A DNA stretch of 64,000 nucleotides from positions 17,329,764 to 17,393,763 of the forward strand of contig NC_088306.1 of the NCBI RefSeq assembly GCF_032854445.1. Direction: 5' to 3'. How positions within the stretch are numbered: the first letter of the stretch is position 1; each line of letters opens with the position of its first letter. This DNA comes from Liolophura sinensis (Eukaryota > Mollusca > Polyplacophora > Chitonida > Chitonidae). The notes beneath the pieces were generated by a model that worked only from the letters and a program-made list of their open reading frames with translations, had not been told where the DNA came from and did not search any database. A program made the translations under genes and the position numbers. Of this stretch, positions 47,901 to 57,599 are shown one piece after another.

Positions 47901-50900
47901 ATTTATGAACCAGCTATATTGTCCCTGGTCATAAAAAATAGTGTTTTGAAACGAATGTGGAACACACCTGGGAAGAATATATTGTATAAATTTAAAGTTA
48001 AATTGAAACGCTTTGGCTTTCAAATTAATGTTTCGATAAATGTCTGTTATAAGTGTGGTATTATTGGACATTTTAAGTGGGACTGCGTGGTTGGTGTGCA
48101 TATACCTGTCTTATTGGGACTGTATTCATATGGGTATGGGTAAAAACACCACCAGTGTGAAGAAAATCAGAGTATACAGTCATGCTAAATGCGTAGTTCG
48201 TTTACCATGTAATTTTTCAAGTAAAACAATGATTTCTTTAAAAATTGAAAGGATTGTGAAAATATTGTAAGTATGTAGATCAGATTCCGTCATGTATAAT
48301 AAACGTGCAAGTGAAATGCTTTAGCTTTCTGAAGAAATGTCCTTACGCCTCCTCACATTTGTAATCTCCTGTACTTTGACACGGACAGATTTGAAAGTCT
48401 CCAAACCCTTATTAATGCCATACCAAACACAGGATTTTGTACATAAATATGACATTTAAGTACAATTTCCGATGGAGAAATCATAAAAGTTCTTCCGCCT
48501 TTGACATAGCGGTCCATGGAAATATACGCTTTTGTTCTTTTCAGTAGGACGTTCAACTATTTCAATGCGTGTGTACTCATAGAACACTTATGTAGTATAG
48601 GATGCGTTTCTACTGAGACTTCTTTGTGTCGTCCGTCAGAGTTTCCCATTAACTCAGTGGCAAACTGCTCGCTCGTTTGGCGGATACCGCCACTTATTGT
48701 ACCGCTTGTGATGTATCTTGAATGCAGATCTGTAGTTTAGCTATAATGCATGTATTTATGAAGTTCTCGGAGGATTTCTCTGTCACAATATAACTTTAGC
48801 CCATCCAGAGCACAAAAGTCTAGCTTGCCCAGTCTAGTCACGTTGATCTATAACAATTATACCCGGAAACAGAGCACAGAAATTTCCGCTCTCTATTTCC
48901 GCTCCGGGAAACAAAAAACGCCTTGTTGGAAAAAGAGCACAGAAATTTCTATTTTCTATATCCAAATCGACTTTTCATTTTTTTTCTATTTATCTGTACT
49001 ATAGAAGAGGATTCTCCTTTATCTGAGATTCTATCATTCCCTTCGTTTCCCCTTTTGTACGAAAAGCGCACGTCTTAAACCTATTTCTGACGGGTGGTGT
49101 ATTGTAAGTCTTTTATATTACGTCGAATTAATATTTTTCGAACACTGTGAAAACAGACTTTACATCGAATTTACATCGAATGCGCCCAAGGGACCCTGCG
49201 AAATATTTTTTTATACCACGCTGATACGAATTTTGTAACGTCTTGGCAAGTGATAAGTCCATTGCTCGTTTTGGTGAGATTGAGTAGTGCAGAGATTGGT
49301 GTATTCAGCTAATCCTTTGTCGGTTCTCTTTTTCGCAGATTCCCACGTCACCATTAAAATAAGAAATGTGAAGTATAACGTCATGCAAGTTTTGTGAAAT
49401 ATCTAAAAAGTAATGTAATTTTGTTCAAGAAATCCACAGTTTTCATGGAACTTTTTCTACGTGTAACACTTCTTCTTATTGAAATTATGCCAAAAGAAGT
49501 AAACGTAAACACAGAATAAGTAAAGAAATAAAAAAATGTTGACTTTCACGTACTAATGGAATCTTTCATGTGTTTCTTGTTGCAGTTTGCTCACTGTGAA
49601 GCCTTTATAATAGGCATCTCGGATGTTTTTCCGAGATTGCTAAGGGGATCACCAAATAAGGAGATTTTCTCCGGAGTCATGTGCTTTGCCTGGTATCTGG
49701 TTGGACTATCTATGGTAACAGAGGTAAAGAAATTTCTTCTATATTCCTTATATTCTTCTCTTAGGAGTTTTCTAGTTTTTTTGAATTGATAGTGACACAC
49801 TCATCAGATTGTTTAGAACGTCAAGCCTTTTCATGATGGCATATGTGGTACCATTTGCCGCGCAATAGCGACTCGGCTCCTAGTTGACCATTGAGATTGC
49901 AGGCTGGAATCCAGATTCTGTTGGTTTTACTTTCGCAACTCGGGTCCCAGTTGACCAGTGAGATTGCGGACTGTCATCTAGATTCCGTTAGTTTTACTGT
50001 GGCAACTCGGGTCCCAGTTGAACACTTATCCAGATTCTGTTAGTTTTAACTCGGGTCCCAGTGATAAATTTGACGCTGAGCGACATAAATCCAATGAAAT
50101 ATGAGCTCCATTGACCTTCATGTAAAACCGCGTCAACCACCCGTTGGTCGCTCTGGGCCGCTTGTCGTCTTAAAGCCAGTTTAATTCTGGATGCAGAGGA
50201 TACTACAAAATTACGTGCCCAAGTCTGGGATTGAACCACCTCCTTTGTATGTCCAAATATTCAGTCCAATGTCTTTAGCGCCTGATGCTCGTTCTACGAA
50301 GCAATCGCAGTGAAGAGATACGTCACCATGGTAAATGGGCTTTACGCAACGCTGCGAAAGTTTAGCAAAACGGGCCCCATGGATCACATTCCAAAAACTG
50401 CCTAAGTCATAATTCTCGTAACTTTCTTTGGTGAAAGACAGCCTAAAAGCACTTGAATATTGCGAAACACACAGTCTACGAGCATTACTGGGGAGTTGTA
50501 AAGAATAGGGGGCTATCTGTATTTGTCGTTGAACAGTTTCTCAGACCTTCATTGCGAAATATGGTTCTACAATGAACTGACGTCACTTTACGACGTGACA
50601 GCAGCGTGTTATTTACTACTCCTGCATTTTTGTTATTTGATCGAGTTACATGTGAACGGTTTATGGTGTTAATATTAATATGTGTTAATATAAGTTTATT
50701 TCAAACAAACACGAACGTTTTCCCAACATACTTTACTAGAGATAACATTCAGCGCTCGTCTCAAGAAGACATTGCTATTCTGGAGCAACATTTTTCGTGA
50801 TGTCATGGGCTGCAAGACGGACAAACCGGCGCCATTATATGACATGGAGGGCGGGAGATGCCAGAAGTAGTCTAAAAAAATAAATAAACATATGAGTAAA

Positions 50901-53900
50901 TAAATGTTTGGTTTAAGCACGTGCACTACAGATTCAAAATAACTCACACAACCTTATTGAAAATAATGATGGTTTCATGTTCCCTCTACATATACTTATC
51001 TTGAATTCAGGTCACTACATGTTAGGTTCTCAGGCATGACCAATGCCGCGGGAACCTCTTACCAAGGCAGCCTTCGTCTCCGGCCGCACATGGGAAGGTC
51101 TGCCAGCAGTCTGTGGAGGACCGTGGGTTTCCTCTCACGTATACTGACCGCCGTTGTATAAGTTCAATACTTTTGAGCAGAGCGTAAAGCACAAATCAAA
51201 TCATTACATATCTCTTTATCACATCTTCCGGTTCTTTTTGTTTTAGGGAGGGGTCTATATCCAGCAGCTGTTTGAATGGTACTGTGGTGGTCGTATTTTA
51301 ATGCTTGTCGTCTTTCTGGAGTGCTCTGTCATCGCCTGGATATATGGTAAGATTCTCCACACGGTATTATAATGCTTGTCGTCTTTCTGAAGTGCTCTGT
51401 TATTGCCTGGATATACGGTGAGATTCTCCACACGGTATTATCATGCTGGTCGTCTTTCTGGAATACTCTGCCATTGCCTGGATATACAATAAGATTCTAA
51501 TTACGATATGATAATGCTGGTGGTATTTCCGGAATGCTCTGTCTGCCTGGATATATGGTAAGATTCTATATTTACGATATTATCATGCTGGTTGTCATCT
51601 GGAATGCTCTGTCATATATGTCTGGATATATGGTAAGATTCTCCATACGGTATAATCCTACAGGTTGTCTTCTGGAATGTTCTGTCCGATTGGATATACG
51701 ATAATATTCTCCACACGGTATTATCATGCAAGTTGTCTGTCTTGAATGCTTTGTCATTGCCTGGATATACAGTAACTTTCTACATACGGTATTACCGTGC
51801 GGGTGGTCCTTCTGGAATTCTCTGGCATTGCCTGGATATACAGAAACATTCTTCATACGGTACTATCTTGCTGGTTGTCTCTATGGAATGATCTGTCATT
51901 GACTGGACATATTGTAAAATTGTCCACATAGCAATGTCATGCTGCTTGTGTTTTTGGAATGGTTGTCATTGCCTGGATAGACGGTAAAAATCTTTACATG
52001 ATATTGTCATGTTGCTTGTGTTTTTAAAATGCTTTGCCATTGCCTAGATATATAGTAAAAATCTCCACACAGCAATGTCATTCTGTTTGTGTTTTTGGAA
52101 TGTTTGTCATTGCCTGGATATACAGTATGATTCTTTACACAGTATACATGTCCAATATTGCAGAAACGTCAGTCAAACGCTCTGTAAGCATGACACTCCT
52201 GTGATAAAACATATGCATGCCCAATATTACAAGAAACGTCAGTCACACGCTCTGTTAGCAGTGGTAAAACATATACATTTCCAATGCTACAATAAATATC
52301 AGTAAAGAGCTCTGGAAGCATGACACTCGTGTGTTAAAACCAGTATTACTGTAAACGTCCGCCAAACGCGCTGGGAAAGTGACACTACCTTGGTAAAACA
52401 TACATGTGCAATATTCCTGCAATACATCACAGAAGTGCAATGCTTACAGAGCGTTTGACTGAGGTTTCTTGTAATGTTAGACGCGTATATGTTTTACCAC
52501 AGAAGTGCAATGGTTACAAAGCATGTGACTGACGATTCTTGTAAAATGGGGCATGTATATGTTTTACCACAGAAGCGTCACGTTTACAGAGCATGTGACT
52601 GACGTTTCTTGTAATATTGGACACGTATATGTTTACCACAGAAGCGTCACGCTTACAGAGCGTTTGACTGACCTTTTTGTAATATTGGATTCGTATGTGT
52701 TTTGGCACAGGAGTGTCACGCTTCCAGAGTGCTGTTTACTCTAATTCTTGACATGTATATGTTTTACCACAGAAGTACCATGCTTACAGAGCGTGTGACT
52801 GACGTTTCTTGTAATATTGGACACTTATATGTTTACCACAGAAGTGCCAAGCTTCAGAGTGTGTGACTGACGTTTCTTGTAATATGGGACGTGTATATGT
52901 TTTACCACAGAAGTGCCACGCTTACAGAGCATGTGACTGACGTTTCTTGTAATATTGGACGCGTGTATGTTTTACCACAGAAGCGCCACGCTTACAGAGC
53001 GTTTGACTGACCTTTTTTAATATTGGACACGTACATGTTTTGCCACAGGAGTATCGCGCTTCCAGAGTGTTGTTTACTCTAATCCTTGAAATGTATACGT
53101 TTTACCACAGAAGTACCATGCTTACAGAGCGTGTGAGTGACGTTTCTTGTAATATTGGACACTTATATGTTTTACCACAGAAGTGCCACGGTTACAGAGC
53201 GTTTGACTGACGTTTCTTGTAATATAAGACATGTATATGCTTTACCACAGAAGTGCCATGGTTACAGAGCGTTTGACTGACGTTTCTTGTAATATGGGAC
53301 ACGTATATGTTTTAGAGCGGGAGTGTCACGCTTCCAGAGTGTTGTTTACTCTAATCCTTGATATGCATATGTTTTACCACAGGAGTGTCGCGCTTCCAGG
53401 GTAACATGGAGTACATGCTGGGATACAGACTTGGGCCATTCCTGAAGTTTGCCTGGTTCTTCGCCACACCGACAGTGTCCTTTGTGAGTTTATTTTTGGG
53501 GCTATGTCCGCTATTCGAATGTAACCTTTCAATCTATAGATCAAAACGGATATTCGCATACCAGTCGTCAACTAGTTTTCATTTGTTTTACAGATCATGT
53601 TTACAGTTGACATCGTATTGTATCCGGAAATGACGTATAGGCGGAAGTCGGGTGTGTATCACTTCCCCGGGTTTGCCCGTGGAATCGGCTGGATCTTGTC
53701 CGCTGCCCCTCTCCTCTGTGTCCCCGGGATGATGATATGGAGGATGTGTACCGCTAAAGGATCACTAATTACGGTTAGTTTAAGTGTATGTATAGTTACG
53801 GTGACCAGGATATAATCAGCATGGGCACGAAATGATCGGAGCACCATTACCCGCAATGCCATGGTCAAAAGATATAGAGTGTCCGCCTCTAGTGTCAGTA

Positions 53901-54704
53901 GGAAATGAGAATCTGTAATAAGGGATTTGAAATTGGAAATCTTGGCACCGGTTCTACTTCATTTGTTGCTAACGGGTCGGTTTTCGCAGTCTTATGACAT
54001 GCTCATTGACGTCTCCTTGCCTTCCACCAATATTGTGTGCTGCAGCCACACGTGGAAAAGCTCATCGTTCATTTCCTAAAAGTGTGTGGTTTAATCCGGT
54101 CAATCCTGATTCCTCTAATAATAAACCGACCGTCATCGTAAAGGTTAATCAACAAGCAAATAACAGTATACCGCCGAACGAGAAAACAAAATCCTGTAGA
54201 CCATTAAACACAGTTCAGGAAAATAGTTAACTTTTTAGAATTTTTTTCAACGGAGTTAGATGGTTTTAAAACATCAGATTTTAGAGCGTGGTCCAAGGGT
54301 ATCAGTGACATCAAATCCATACTGTTTTCCTTGAAATTGTGTGTTTCAAGGTCCATTCAGCCAATGCATCCATAGATCTACTTGTATATGCATTTAGAAC
54401 GATCAAATGGAACGGTGTATGTGTGTTAAGACAGTGGTTCGAATATTGTCACCAAATGCATTTTTGGGGTATGGAATAATTCTATGAAAATAAATCAAGC
54501 TACTTTTGTGGATAGATTTTAATTGGCTTTCATCTGACATATTCTTCATGTTAGTCTTTTATTTGCCTTTAGAGCAGACATCTTTTTTTACAGAGGCTGA
54601 AATTCCTCATTAAACCAGAGTTTGACGACGTTCAGATGAGACGAGACAAGAAACAGGAGAGTTCTGAGAAGCTGTGCCCAGAGGAGATACCCATGACGGC
54701 CTGA
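31637..54704 (+). CDS. Gene B: complete SLC6-family Na+/Cl- dependent transporter (13 coding exons, 603 aa)
   Basis: Predicted plasma-membrane symporter using Na+ and Cl- gradients. Exons: 31637-31778, 40605-40736, 41879-42176, 43131-43263, 44181-44315, 45324-45427, 45890-46014, 46842-46954, 49586-49723, 51247-51346, 53383-53483, 53594-53773, 54594-54704. All have AG/GT borders, phases agree, and the sum is 1812 nt, the usual SLC6 size. Seen: TM1 [10 protein letters not shown] (about residues 31-40), EL2 with a Cys pair ([13 protein letters not shown]) and several N-glycosylation sequons, TM7 NTFTS, TM8 GIDSQ, GLSMVTEGG. Gly in TM1 GLGN, where monoamine carriers have Asp, points to an amino-acid-type substrate. 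TM6 and TM8 pocket residues are unusual, so substrate is left open. Nearest known groups are GABA, taurine and creatine carriers. Confidence 0.95.
32088..32380 (+). mobile_element. tRNA-derived SINE, second family
   Basis: Well-kept tRNA-like head: GGTGGCCTAATGGTTAGAGC (A box) and GGGATCAAACC (B box), body matching 14202-14480, 3' end AGTACGTCGTCAACCCC. Confidence 0.85.
33475..35180. repeat. 27-bp minisatellite, about 1.7 kb (roughly 60 units)
   Basis: Unit GTGAGGCAGGTGCTCCCCAG GCATACT. Because 27 is a multiple of three, long open frames appear on both strands (about 260-350 codons with 9-residue repeats such as HSMPGEHLP). Higher-order 81-bp blocks of three units occur near 33785-33900 and 34110-34190, and another 81-bp type repeats at about 34670-34890. 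It lies in an intron, and the frames are best explained as repeat artefacts. Confidence 0.95.
35490..35615 (+). mobile_element. SINE fragment (3' part)
   Basis: CTACGTGGAAAGGTCCGTCA, ACCTGCGGATGGTCGTGGG, GTATAAGTGAAATATTCTTG, CAAATAAATAAATAAATG. Confidence 0.85.
35855..36000 (+). mobile_element. SINE 3' end with expanded (AAAT)n tail
   Basis: TAATGCTGGACGCC, AGAAGTATTCTTGAGTACAG, then about 80 nt of TAAA/AAAT repeats (35920-36000), a microsatellite grown from the SINE tail. Confidence 0.85.
36470..38040 (-). pseudogene. Dead non-LTR retrotransposon (LINE) reverse transcriptase fragment
   Basis: Minus-strand pieces in RT order: [16 protein letters not shown] (near 38000), [11 protein letters not shown] (near 37880-37950), FDTVNHKK (near 37760), [31 protein letters not shown] (RT motif), [12 protein letters not shown] (catalytic FADD), then [16 protein letters not shown] and [18 protein letters not shown]. 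In-frame stops follow TQRV and AELE and there are frame changes, so it is inactive. The catalytic core is present; the ORF1 and endonuclease parts are not seen. A ~21-bp piece of the QYGFR region is triplicated at about 37885-37945. Jockey/CR1-like clade is likely but not proven. Confidence 0.85.
38358..38460. repeat. Short dispersed repeat shared with 20155-20260
   Basis: AATAAAACCCTAACTGAAGT, TATTTCACCGGTTGCGCGTG and GTCGCTGCTC in the same order as the other copy. Confidence 0.55.
39628..39800 (-). mobile_element. SINE copy, minus strand
   Basis: Clean 3' end (TTTATTTGATTGGTGTTTTA), AAAATATTTCACTTATACGA, GGTGGGAGGAAACCAGC, CTCAGGCTGCTGGCAAACC, ending at AGCATGAGCTGGACATGAA. Confidence 0.88.
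40150..40235 (+). mobile_element. SINE fragment
   Basis: CCCGCAATAATGCTGG, CGCCGCCGTATAAGTGAAA, ATCAATCAAATAAACAAAT with an internal deletion. Confidence 0.65.
40281..40448. repeat. 40-bp tandem repeat in intron 1 before exon 2
   Basis: About four units of GCCTGTCTGGCTGTAAAATA + ACTTCTGTTTGAGTAAAAGT. It stops about 150 bp short of the acceptor and contains no exon sequence. Confidence 0.85.
40605..40736 (+). CDS. Gene B exon 2 (TM2)
   Basis: 132 nt after TTCTCAG; completes the GGG of exon 1, then [20 protein letters not shown] and [18 protein letters not shown]; donor CAAG|GTATTC, phase 1. The FLIPY tyrosine is the Cl- site residue in the family. Confidence 0.93.
40935..41252 (+). mobile_element. 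tRNA-derived SINE, second family
   Basis: GAGGAAGTTGTAACTTCCTC, TTGACCCGTATCAGTATAAT, then ATATGACTGAAAAATTGTTG and AGTACGACGTTAAACCCC, ending in CACTCACTCA. The body matches the minus-strand copy at 16145-16450. Confidence 0.85.
41879..42176 (+). CDS. Gene B exon 3 (TM3 and large extracellular loop)
   Basis: 298 nt. TM3 [14 protein letters not shown] keeps the paired tyrosines that contact substrate in the family. The extracellular loop has the conserved Cys pair and sequons NRS, NVT, NSS, NSS, NIT. The donor GTAGGT at 42177 is deduced: only ending at ...TGGGA restores frame with exon 4 (EFWE-RKVL). Confidence 0.92.
42505..42740 (-). mobile_element. SINE copy, minus strand
   Basis: TACGCTGTACTCAAGAATAT, CAGTATGGTGGGAGGAAACC, GGGCACAGCCCGGGGGAAAC, CCAGCATAAACTGGTATTG, GATGAGAGGCTCC. 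Head degraded. Confidence 0.85.
43131..43263 (+). CDS. Gene B exon 4 (TM4)
   Basis: 133 nt; [20 protein letters not shown], then [22 protein letters not shown]; acceptor TTGTAG, donor AAG|GTAACC. Confidence 0.93.
43400..43660. repeat. 27-bp minisatellite in intron 4
   Basis: About nine imperfect units of AGGAGTCAAACACCACAGGA TTAAGCT. Confidence 0.88.
44181..44315 (+). CDS. Gene B exon 5 (TM5)
   Basis: 45 codons: [45 protein letters not shown]; acceptor TTTCAG, donor CAG|GTAACG, phase 0. Confidence 0.93.
45324..45427 (+). CDS. Gene B exon 6 (TM6 with substrate site), inside a minisatellite
   Basis: 104 nt between TTCATAG and CAG|GTAAGT, the only length class (2 mod 3) that joins exons 5 and 7 in frame. 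It reads [20 protein letters not shown] (residues 281-300) then [15 protein letters not shown], aligning with the family pattern VWIDAGTQIFFSY...TALGSYN. Gln288 and Ser292 of the ion sites are kept. Pocket positions equal to GAT1 Phe294, Gly297 and Leu300 are Tyr291, Thr294 and Met297 by my alignment. The 3' two thirds plus the donor are repeated three more times downstream. Confidence 0.9.
45350..45650 (+). repeat. 83-bp minisatellite containing the exon 6 donor
   Basis: GATGTCTGT starts units at 45371, 45454, 45537 (variant) and 45620, exactly 83 bp apart. Unit 1 is the real exon end. Units 2 and 3 still spell most of [11 protein letters not shown], but their donor sites are ATAAGT and GGAAGT instead of GTAAGT. 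The last unit is partial. Confidence 0.92.
45890..46014 (+). CDS. Gene B exon 7 (TM7)
   Basis: 125 nt; [20 protein letters not shown], then [20 protein letters not shown]. Asn324 and Ser328 of the TM7 ion sites are present. Acceptor TTGCAG, donor TCGG|GTAGGT. Confidence 0.93.
46230..46520. repeat. Degenerate tandem repeat in intron 7
   Basis: Loose 28-40 bp units with CTTCCCAATGCAAGGTTTCT and GCAAATC motifs. Confidence 0.6.
46842..46954 (+). CDS. Gene B exon 8 (EL4, start of TM8)
   Basis: 113 nt; completes [20 protein letters not shown], then [19 protein letters not shown]. Asp392-Ser393 match the Na2 site DS pair of GAT1. Confidence 0.93.
46955..49585 (+). other. Gene B intron 8; possible retroelement remnant with a zinc knuckle
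   Basis: No transporter exon here. An ORF at 47850-48143 contains [14 protein letters not shown], which fits a CX2CX4HX4C zinc knuckle as in gag-like proteins, and follows another open stretch at 47417-47746. No RT or LTR was seen with it, so origin is uncertain and the motif may be chance. The rest (48300-49585) shows nothing recognised. Confidence 0.35.
49586..49723 (+). CDS. Gene B exon 9 (TM8-TM9)
   Basis: 46 codons, [20 protein letters not shown] to [11 protein letters not shown]; acceptor TTGCAG, donor GAG|GTAAAG. His397 lies where GAT1 has Thr400 by my alignment. Confidence 0.93.
49865..50060. repeat. About 70-bp tandem repeat in intron 9
   Basis: Roughly three units of AACTCGGGTCCCAGTTGACC ... 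GATTCTGTTAGTTTTAC. Confidence 0.75.
51025..51205 (+). mobile_element. SINE copy (common family), degraded
   Basis: GCGGGAACCTCTTACCAAGG, CACATGGGAAGGTCTGCCAG, GCCGTTGTATAAGTTCAATA, CACAAATCAAAT. Confidence 0.75.
51247..51346 (+). CDS. Gene B exon 10 (TM10)
   Basis: 100 nt; [34 protein letters not shown]; acceptor TTTTAG, donor TATG|GTAAGA. Its last ~54 nt form the first unit of the following minisatellite. Confidence 0.93.
51293..52145 (+). repeat. About 70-bp minisatellite derived from the exon 10 end and its donor
   Basis: About twelve units of the type CTTTCTGGAATGCTCTGTCA + TTGCCTGGATATACGGTAAG + intron start. Unit 1 is the coding exon end. Several units keep GT at the donor position (for example near 51418, 51556 and 51631) and others lose it. 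Confidence 0.93.
52146..53400. repeat. About 71-bp minisatellite derived from the exon 11 acceptor, with an inverted block
   Basis: Forward units (52430-53400) read TATGTTTTACCACAGAAGTG + CCACGCTTACAGAG + CGTTTGACTGACGTTTCTTG and end on the real acceptor ACCACAG|GAGTGTCGCGCTTCC. The block 52146-52430 is the same unit on the opposite strand, about four copies. Intron 10 is therefore almost entirely exon-border repeat. Confidence 0.93.
53383..53483 (+). CDS. Gene B exon 11 (TM10-TM11)
   Basis: 101 nt; [34 protein letters not shown]; acceptor ACCACAG, donor TTT|GTGAGT. Confidence 0.93.
53594..53773 (+). CDS. Gene B exon 12 (TM11-TM12)
   Basis: 60 codons; [60 protein letters not shown]. The donor GTTAGT is weaker than the others. 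Confidence 0.92.
54594..54704 (+). CDS. Gene B last coding exon (cytoplasmic C-terminus)
   Basis: 37 codons including TGA at 54702-54704: [36 protein letters not shown]. Acceptor TTTACAG. Confidence 0.93.
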   Translation, partial: RLKFLIKPEFDDVQMRRDKKQESSEKLCPEEIPMTA

Positions 54705-56214
54705 AATGGTAGGGGGAGTGGGGGATGCGAAAAGTCAGCCACGTGACTATCTCACCACAAGCTTTGGGTGTACCTGATCTCTACGTTATATGGGAAGAGT
54801 CGCAAGCTTTGAGATTTACCTGGCATCTACCTTATTTCGGAAGAAACCTTACACCCCACAAGCTTTAGAGTTTACCTGATCTCTACCTTCGATGGGATTT
54901 AGGGATTTACATACTCTGCATTTTATATAGGTAGTGTGACAAGCTTTGGCATTTAGCTACACTCCACGTACTTATGTACTACATATTTTCCGCGTTCATT
55001 TCACATCTTTTCCACACAAAAAATGTGTGTTTTCATTCTTGCCAACACTTGAGCGTCCCGCTTGTGCTTACTGTGTAAGCGTCCCGCATGCTTAAGCATG
55101 CCACATTCTTTCTTCGCTTACGCAATCAAGTTTTCACAACCCTGGTAAGCTGTACGCCTTAAATCTACCTCAGATACCTCATCTGGTGTAGTGTTGAGCA
55201 ACTGTGAGTTCAAAACTACAAATATGACATAATTAAGATCTGTTGTTGCATTTAAAACTTATGTCATATATGTAATGCGAATTGTTGAAACCAAAAGCGC
55301 ACACAGAAAAGCGCAATTCATGCGTATAATTTTGTGTAGCCTTTCAGTTTAAAACACAATGAAATGAGAATATTAGGTGTAGGTGTCCTGGATCGTTGAG
55401 TCCCCCAGCATTCTGTGATGATATCACCTGGTCTGGTCATGAACTGGTTATGAGGTGTTGTAGTTGTGACAGACCAACAACATGGGAGTTGGGAAGTGCG
55501 TTGTTGATATTACATTTAACATTTCAAAGCGGACCGCTTGATTCAGATACCAGATGTGATATTCTATGAAGATTAAATTAAAGGTAGCTTCTAAGCTGCG
55601 CTACTGCGTTTATAATCATTCATAATGAAAAAATGCGTCTCCGCAGTAAATGTATCTATTTATTTGACTTTTATTTGTCTTTTTCTGCCGTTAGCTTAAA
55701 ACGTGCTCAAAGGATCAGATTAATTACAGATTTTAATTGCTGTAAGGTTTTGATCTTCAGCATTGCATTTGTTTACTCAACCTTGACCATAAATGATGAT
55801 GTCACTGATGAATGATGACGTCACTCTGATGATCACAGTCAGTTGTTTTCGGCGTCGAGTCAAAGTGAATGCTTTTGACATTTAAAATTTTGCCATTTTC
55901 TGTTATATTAGTCTTTGATAGGATTTGCAATATTTTACTGTCGCAATAGGCTCTGGATTTGTTATTTTACACTCTGGATGTATTTTCTAATGTGGAATAA
56001 ATACAGATCAAATTCAGAAGTGGAAAAGAGAAATCTTTTGCCTTTTTTGTTTTTAAATAATGCGATGTGAAAAATGATGGAGTTCTAATTTGCTTCACTT
56101 GCACAGATATGCTTTTGGTCAGTCCAGTTTGGATTCTGAGTCTCCAAGAGTTTCTGATGGATACAAAAGATAATGAGATTTTCACATGACACATGAGATG
56201 GTTGTTCATGCATC
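54705..56214 (+). other. 3' flank of gene B with probable 3' UTR
   Basis: Near 54755-54960, four loose repeats begin CAAGCTTT. Candidate poly(A) signals are ATTAAA near 55570 and AATAAA at 55996-56001; neither can be confirmed. No further gene is seen. Confidence 0.4.
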
Positions 56215-56454
56215 TGTAATATATTATTATTTATTTTTTTATTTGAATGTTGTTATCGCCGTATACTCAAGATTTTCCATTGGTAGAAGAAACTGCAGTG
56301 CTCCTGGGTCGTAAACCATCGGCTTTTACAGAAAGACAAATGGTCTTCAGTAAACGTTAAACTGTGCACAATGGTTATACGATTGATGTCAGCAGTTTAG
56401 TGTCCCACACTCAAAGAAATATTCCCTTAAAATTGATAGAATGTAAGGGAATAT

Positions 56455-56665
56455 CTCACACAATTCGGTCGCTGTGAGTTCAAGTCCAGCCCATGATGGC
56501 TTTCTCTCCGGCCATACGTGTTAATGTCATGCAGCAACCTGCGGATGGTCGTGGGTTTCCCCCCGGGCTCTGCCCGGTTTCCACCCACCATAATGCTGGC
56601 TGCCATCGTATAAGTGAAATATTCTTGAGTACGGCGTAAAACACCAATCAAATAAATAAATCAAA
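56455..56665 (+). mobile_element. SINE copy inside unit II
   Basis: Counterpart of 25833-26068 with its 5' part deleted; clean core (AACCTGCGGATGGTCGTGGG) and tail (CACCAATCAAATAAATAAAT). Confidence 0.85.
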
Positions 56666-56811
56666 TATATTATAACAATAACAGAATAGGTCTACATTCT
56701 AGCATCACTCTCACAAGAGATTTTCTGTTGTGCTCTGTTGAGCTTAACAGATTATTCCTTTGAGTGTAAATACAGTGAGAGTGGGGGAATATTCAGTTCG
56801 GAACAATAACA

Positions 56812-56960
56812 GCATGGCTGTACGTGGGAAGGTTTGACAGCACCCTGCATACGGTCAGGGGTTTTTCGGTGTCTTCTCACCATAATGCTGGACGCTGTAG
56901 TATAACTGAAATATTCTTGAGTAAGGTGTAAAACACCAATTAAATAAATAAACAAAATAA
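56812..56960 (+). mobile_element. SINE fragment inside unit II
   Basis: Counterpart of 26218-26358, inherited through the duplication. A separate short minus-strand SINE tail (TTATTTGATTGGTGTTTTAA) lies at about 57308-57360 and is absent from unit I. Confidence 0.8.
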
Positions 56961-57599
56961 CAGCATGGTTAATTAATTGACAGACACGGAATCCGCGCGT
57001 CCGCTTATACTGGTATTCACTTAGACTCTCATGATGCAAATAGCAAACAGGAGACATATGTGGAAATAGCGATAAGAACCGGGGCTCGGCTCTATTGCGC
57101 TGTGCGCTCCTCATGAAGTTTGGAGAGAATACGGACGTTACAGAATATGTGCTATATAACTCCGCATGACTGACTCACAGCTGCATGGGTTTGTATTCCC
57201 GCGGAACGAGTGCAGTATCGACCCTGAGTAAGTATAGGCAGAACCAGTATATATGCTGTTTTTTACCGTACCATGTGTTTCAATACAGGGCCGCTGTAAA
57301 GAAAAAAATATTTATTTATTTATTTATTTGATTGGTGTTTTAAGCCGTGCTCAAGAATATTAAAAAAAAATCATCATTATACAATCGTTAGGAAAGTTAG
57401 ATGAAGGATGAAGATAATAGAGTTGCATATGAAGCCGAATTATCTACTGTGTATTCACAACTAGCACACGACTGTTGACTGAAGTCAACGACCCGCTTCC
57501 GTAAGCGCACGTTTTAATTCTCTTCAGTGTGTCGTGCGTAATATTTATAAAAACAGGGACTGTAATTGTAAATTGTAAATTTTATCCAGGACATTTTCA

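Noticed and set aside
53994-54230. 78-codon ORF in intron 12 of gene B as an extra exon
   Set aside because: Exons 12 and 13 join in frame without it, matching gene A; no family similarity seen.
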